From positions 1 to 64,000 of the forward strand of contig JAFEBO010000004.1 in assembly GCA_018242625.1 (NCBI GenBank): 64,000 nucleotides of DNA, read 5' to 3'. Source of the stretch: Planctomycetota bacterium (lineage in GTDB: Bacteria > Planctomycetota > Phycisphaerae > Phycisphaerales > UBA1924). Positions 60,385 through 64,000 of the stretch are shown here, piece by piece (the stretch's first letter is position 1; each line of letters starts with the position of its first letter). Under the pieces are notes generated by a model that ran no database searches, was not told the DNA's origin, and saw nothing but the letters and a program-made list of their open reading frames with translations. The position numbers were made by a program, and so were the translations under genes.

Positions 60385-61656
60385 ATGACGAGTGATACAG
60401 CCAAGCTTTCAGAAGCCATTCCGGCGGAAGCCGGCGTGTTCGACCGACTCCCCGGGCATTGGCAGCGGGCATTGATCCGGATGGCCTGGGCCGGTTGGGT
60501 GATCTTCGCGATCGTGATCGCGGCGAGAGCGGCGGTCCACCCCGACAAAAACTCGGTCTCGGGCGTTTACAGCGCTGCGTGCCAGCGGTGGTGGGGCGGC
60601 GAAGAGATCTACAACGACTACCACAACGGCTTCATCTACCTGCCGCACGCCGCGCTGGTGTATACGCCCTTTTACCTCCTCCCCCAGCGGGCGGGGGAGT
60701 CGCTCTACCGGGTCGCGATAATCGCGATGTTCGCCTGGTCGGTCTGGCGCATCACGCGTCTGGCGGCCACGCATCCGATGAACGAGTATTTCCCGATTGT
60801 CACGCTGATCTCGATCGGTGTTGGCGCGGGCTCGGCGCTCAATGGCCAGTACAACCTTCCGCTCGCCGCGACGCTCATCTTTGCGACCTGCGCGCTTGTC
60901 GAGAAGCGATGGTGGTGGGCGTGCTTCTGGCTGACGTGCTCGATACTGCTGAAGCCGATCGCCATCGCATCGGTGCTGCTCGCGCTCGTGCTCTACAGGC
61001 CCCTCTGGTGGCGGATGCCCCTTGTGGGGCTATTGGTGCTCGGAATTCCGTTCCTCTGTTCGATCCGCGATCCCGGTTACGCGGCGGGGGAATACAAGAC
61101 GTTCTGGGATACCGTCATCCGCGCCACGCTTCCCCTGGAGCGCCGGTTCGCCGAGTTTTCCACGGTTCTCTACTGGTTCGGGCTGGACCTTGGGAATGGT
61201 GCGCGGCAGGCCGTCCGCGCGGTGGCCGCTGTCGTGACGCTCGGGCTTTGCTTTGTTGCGACCAGAAGATCGGACGCGCTTCGGGCAGGTCTGCTCATCT
61301 GGGCGTTTGGTGTGACGTATCTGATGATCTTCAACCCGCGCACCGAGGGGGCAACCTACGCCATCATGGGGCCGACCATCGGGCTCTTTGGCGCTCTGGA
61401 ATTTGACCGCCTCTCGAATCCCGCCTGGAGGCGCGCGGTTGGGATGTTCTTCCTGGCGATGGGGATCCTCATGATCTTCGTTCACGAGATCCTGCCGCGC
61501 TCGGGCGCGTACTACGAAATGGCGCAGGGTTCGAAGGACCTTCTGGTCCGCCCGATCATCTGCATGGTGTTTTACTCGTGGCTGGTGTGGCTCAGCGCCT
61601 TCGACCGGACCGCCCGCAAAGCGCGGATCAGTCCATCCGCTCCAGCGTTTCCTTGA
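60385..61656 (+). CDS. GT87-type (DUF2029) membrane glycosyltransferase
   Basis: 423 residues with about ten hydrophobic helices. The first periplasmic loop has GVYSAACQRWWGGEEIYNDY with acidic residues and FIYLPHAALVYTPFYLLP, patterns of GT-C enzymes using polyprenyl-phosphate sugars. The GT2 gene two places upstream could supply such a donor. The 3' end overlaps the convergent gene by 29 nt. Confidence 0.78.
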   Translation: MTSDTAKLSEAIPAEAGVFDRLPGHWQRALIRMAWAGWVIFAIVIAARAAVHPDKNSVSGVYSAACQRWWGGEEIYNDYHNGFIYLPHAALVYTPFYLLPQRAGESLYRVAIIAMFAWSVWRITRLAATHPMNEYFPIVTLISIGVGAGSALNGQYNLPLAATLIFATCALVEKRWWWACFWLTCSILLKPIAIASVLLALVLYRPLWWRMPLVGLLVLGIPFLCSIRDPGYAAGEYKTFWDTVIRATLPLERRFAEFSTVLYWFGLDLGNGARQAVRAVAAVVTLGLCFVATRRSDALRAGLLIWAFGVTYLMIFNPRTEGATYAIMGPTIGLFGALEFDRLSNPAWRRAVGMFFLAMGILMIFVHEILPRSGAYYEMAQGSKDLLVRPIICMVFYSWLVWLSAFDRTARKARISPSAPAFP

Positions 61657-62623
61657 CGGTGCTTGTCACGCTTGCGGGTTTGCCCTTCCAGATGTAGTCG
61701 CACGTGTAGATATGCGTGACGTTGCCGGATCGAACCTTGTTCGAGGCCGCGTTGACAAGGTAGTGCGCTTCGTAAGTGCTTTCGCGGAACTTGAGTTTCT
61801 TGGAGCCCGACTCCGGCGCGGACAATCCCTTGCCGGTGATGTCGATTTCGAGCGTGACGCCGTCGCTCTTGGCGAGCTTCATCGAGCGCTCCGTGCTGAT
61901 CGCGGCGCCGCTGTTGATGCGGATATCGCACCGGTCCATCCAGATTTCGCCCAGGTGCGCCGAAGGCGCGTACCAGCCGAAGAGCGGGCCGAACCGCGCC
62001 GGGAATGCCTGATCGCCCACGGTGTTGTCCATGAACGTCGTGCCGTCGGGATTCCACGCGCGCAGCCGCGGATGTTCCTTTCGCGAGTAGGAGTAGGAAT
62101 CGGGCGCGAATCCGAATTCGACCGGCTTGGTCAGCAGGATCTGGGCGGGGTTGGCGAAGAAGCCGTTCTTGGTCCTGGGGTCCTTGCTGTCGTAGCGCTC
62201 GCGACCTTTAAAGACGGGTCCCTCGATGACAACCCGGTTGAACGTCATCTCGCAGTGGTAGACCGGCCCCGGGAGTATGCGGAGGATCTTGAGCGTGAAC
62301 TCCAGCTCGGTGCTGCTGGTGTTCTTGCGGAGGTCTTCGGTGATCGTCTCGCCGCTGTGCAGGTCCTCTCCCGTCTGCGTCCAGCGGTACTTGATCTCCT
62401 CACCTTCGGTGTACTTTGGCTGCAGGTCGATGAGAGGCCCCGAGAACACCTCCGGAGGGTTCAAGGGCGCGGCGGCTGGCTGTGGGGTCGGCGCGGGAGC
62501 CGGCGCCGGCGGAGCCGCGGGGGCAGGGCTGGACCCGGTGACCGGGGCCGGGGGGGTCGCTTGAATGGGATCGGCGGCCACAAGGGCCGCGGCAAGGATT
62601 GGCCAGATCATGTTCTTCTCCAT
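61628..62623 (-). CDS. Exported protein with a Pro/Ala-rich N-terminal linker
   Basis: 331 residues: a short signal peptide, a Pro/Ala linker (residues about 22-55), then a beta-rich domain of about 270 residues (PKYTEGEEIKYRWTQTGEDL, GPVYHCEMTFNRVVIEGPVF, ITGKGLSAPESGSKKLKFRE). Not assigned; it resembles uncharacterised DUF6263-like proteins in length and pattern only. Tail-to-tail overlap with the GT87 gene; divergent from the bactofilin. Confidence 0.72.
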   Translation of the reverse strand: MEKNMIWPILAAALVAADPIQATPPAPVTGSSPAPAAPPAPAPAPTPQPAAAPLNPPEVFSGPLIDLQPKYTEGEEIKYRWTQTGEDLHSGETITEDLRKNTSSTELEFTLKILRILPGPVYHCEMTFNRVVIEGPVFKGRERYDSKDPRTKNGFFANPAQILLTKPVEFGFAPDSYSYSRKEHPRLRAWNPDGTTFMDNTVGDQAFPARFGPLFGWYAPSAHLGEIWMDRCDIRINSGAAISTERSMKLAKSDGVTLEIDITGKGLSAPESGSKKLKFRESTYEAHYLVNAASNKVRSGNVTHIYTCDYIWKGKPASVTSTVKETLERMD

Positions 62624-62885
62624 CAGGCAGAGCGCTGCAGAACTTCCCCTGGTTCATTTTCGACCGTTTTCAGCCCCGGGGTCGGGACTCCCCGGTTCGC
62701 AAACCGTAAACCGGCCTGGCGCAACAGACTGCGATCCGTGGGCGCAATTCTGGTGCTTTTCGGCAAATCTGACCGATGTTCAGCCGGCGCGATGGAGCGC
62801 GCCCGGATGGTTTGCCAGCGCCCGTTCGGTTCGGGCGGCAAAAACCATCCTGTTATTCACCCCGGGGGACGGCGGAGCACGACCC

Positions 62886-63341
62886 ATGGCAGAAGAAGGT
62901 CAAATCACGGTTATCGGCAGGGACGCAAAGATCAAGGGCGAACTGTCGTTCGACAATTCGGCCAAAATCCTCGGCGGTTTCGAGGGGAAGATCTCGGCCA
63001 AGGGCGAAGTGATCATCGGTGAATCGGCCGTTTGCCGGGCCACCGTCGAGGCCGGAACGGTCATCGTGGACGGCCCGATCGAGGGTGACATCATCGCCCG
63101 CGACCGCATTCAGCTGACTCCCAAGGCACGCGTCAAGGGCGACATCATCGCCGCGAGCCTCAGCGTCGGGGAAGGCGCGAGCTTCGTCGGCCACTGCAAG
63201 GTTGGCCCCGAGGCGGTCAAGCTCTCCGAAGACACGCCTTCGGAGGTCGAAATCAAGACCGGACGTACTCCCCGGCTGGCGACTGGCACGGCTCCTGCGA
63301 ATGGCAGTGCGTCGTGGCTTGCCGGCGCCCGCGCGGAGTAG
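62886..63341 (+). CDS. Bactofilin
   Basis: Small cytoskeletal protein that polymerises into beta-helical filaments. 151 residues with the DUF583/bactofilin core TVIGRDAKIKGELSFDNSAK, AEGKGEVIIG-like repeats and GPIEGDIIARDRIQLTPKARVKGDI. The C-terminus is a short Ser/Ala tail. The ATG at 62886 begins the family core, and no signal peptide is present. The next gene is a second, larger bactofilin-like protein. Confidence 0.9.
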   Translation: MAEEGQITVIGRDAKIKGELSFDNSAKILGGFEGKISAKGEVIIGESAVCRATVEAGTVIVDGPIEGDIIARDRIQLTPKARVKGDIIAASLSVGEGASFVGHCKVGPEAVKLSEDTPSEVEIKTGRTPRLATGTAPANGSASWLAGARAE

Positions 63342-63461
63342 CGCGAGCGGCACGCGTTTTCGGAGCGGAGCTCTCGAAGCGCCAGTCCGCGACACTGGGC
63401 CCCTTTCCGGGGCAATGCATCCATCCGACGCCGCGGAGCGGGCCGGGGGAAGAGGTGTCGC

Positions 63462-64000
63462 ATGGCCTCGCTTCGCGATGAAATCGTTCCCGATGGCGGC
63501 CGCATGGTCGCCTGTGTTCATTGCCGCACGGGCATGAGAGTCGGCCTGAAGGCCGAGACGGCGACCTGCCCCGCCTGCTACAAGCGCCAGACCGTGCGGG
63601 ATGTGATCGTTGAGAATGACCGTACGGGGGCCCGGGTGGAGACTACGGGGATCCTCTTCGTCAAGCGAAAGGGCCGCGTCTGGGCGCCGGGAGTTCGAGC
63701 CGGGGACGCGGTCGAGGTGCTGGGCGAACTCAAGGCGGACGTTGTCACGCACGGGCACGTGGTGATCGGCGAGACGGCGCGCTGGCGGGGCGACTGCACG
63801 GCGAAGATCCTCATTGTGGAGGACGGGGCGAGGATTGACGGGGGCTTTTTCTGTATTGATCCGCGGGGCGAACTGCGGCAGGAAGAAGCCGCTCGTAGCC
63901 TTGCCGCCACCGAGGTGAAGGCGCCCGAATCGGCGGGCGATCCGCCGGCTCCGATCCCGTTTTCCGAGATTGCGGGCTCGCCAACCCCGCCGGCCCCTCC
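63462..64000 (+). CDS. Zinc-ribbon bactofilin-like protein (3' truncated)
   Basis: The frame runs off the window end after 179 codons. GGGGAAGAGG precedes the ATG. Residues about 18-39 form a zinc ribbon (CVHC ... CPAC). The following part has bactofilin-like repeats (VWAPGVRAGDAVEVLGELKA, HGHVVIGETARWRGDCTAK, IEDGARIDGGFFCID pattern) and then a Pro-rich region. It is 120 nt after the bactofilin gene on the same strand. A fused metal-binding module on a filament protein is unusual. Confidence 0.8.
   Translation, partial: MASLRDEIVPDGGRMVACVHCRTGMRVGLKAETATCPACYKRQTVRDVIVENDRTGARVETTGILFVKRKGRVWAPGVRAGDAVEVLGELKADVVTHGHVVIGETARWRGDCTAKILIVEDGARIDGGFFCIDPRGELRQEEAARSLAATEVKAPESAGDPPAPIPFSEIAGSPTPPAP

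Noticed and set aside
1..64000. CRISPR array
   Set aside because: No regularly spaced direct repeats with unique spacers and no cas genes were seen; the tandem repeats found are coding.
1..64000. Insertion sequence, transposase or prophage
   Set aside because: No transposase, integrase or phage structural gene is recognisable and no flanking direct repeats were noted.

Overview
The window looks like a GC-rich chromosomal segment of a planctomycete, most likely from the Phycisphaerae. The grounds are the secreted proteins. Six end in a paired dockerin-like (EF-hand type) module with cysteines that stops in ..CP, and three end in a PEP-CTERM-like tail (PAPxxxALAGLGG..RRRR). Two DUF1559-like prepilin genes with [12 protein letters not shown]-termini are present, along with bactofilin-type genes. 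Many housekeeping genes carry a TANNNT box only 5-9 nt before the start codon and no Shine-Dalgarno sequence, which suggests leaderless mRNAs. This lineage call is inference; no rRNA gene is present.

Layout. 1-3.5 kb: 3' end of a giant repetitive surface protein. 3.7-10.8 kb (minus): nuoN-M-L-K-J, the membrane arm of complex I. 11-12.5 kb: pgsA-pgpA (phosphatidylglycerol synthesis) and a small membrane protein. 12.5-14.1 kb: a ComM-type AAA ATPase. 14.3-16.6 kb: two paralogous PEP-CTERM-like proteins, each with its own promoter, a shared 5' leader motif and a terminator. 16.6-20.9 kb: threonine aldolase, Hsp20, an MFS transporter and a methyltransferase. 20.9-27 kb (minus): a processive GT2 glycosyltransferase with a small membrane protein, then a prepilin gene followed by a large dockerin protein. 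27.7-31 kb: a fungal-type cytosine deaminase, nusG, a third PEP-CTERM-like protein, a lipoprotein and a dockerin protein. 31.7-37 kb: a small PLDc_N protein, glyA, two dockerin proteins (one a subtilase) and tRNA-Leu(UAG).

37-47 kb: a DoxX-like protein, a degenerate VWA protein, ferredoxin, a membrane protein, a fused chorismate mutase/prephenate dehydratase, a coiled-coil protein, rRNA pseudouridine synthase, a YihY-like protein, a lipoprotein and a solitary nuoB. 47-50 kb: a second prepilin/dockerin pair. 50-54 kb: rpmH (minus), rnc, rodA-like and rsmG. 53.7-55.7 kb: a HAF-repeat/Ig-like/dockerin protein. 55.9-58.5 kb: acs and a lipoprotein. 58.5-61.7 kb: GT2, polysaccharide deacetylase and GT87-like genes. 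61.6-64 kb: a secreted protein, a bactofilin, and a zinc-ribbon bactofilin-like gene cut by the window end.

The most notable signal is the large exported-protein set sorted by two different C-terminal tags. It is accompanied twice by a prepilin gene directly upstream of a dockerin gene, and no cohesin partner is visible. A second signal is a possible switching RNA leader upstream of the two PEP-CTERM-like paralogues: a copy of the ribosome-binding sequence lies near the 5' end, and a CU-rich stretch between the two copies could pair with either.
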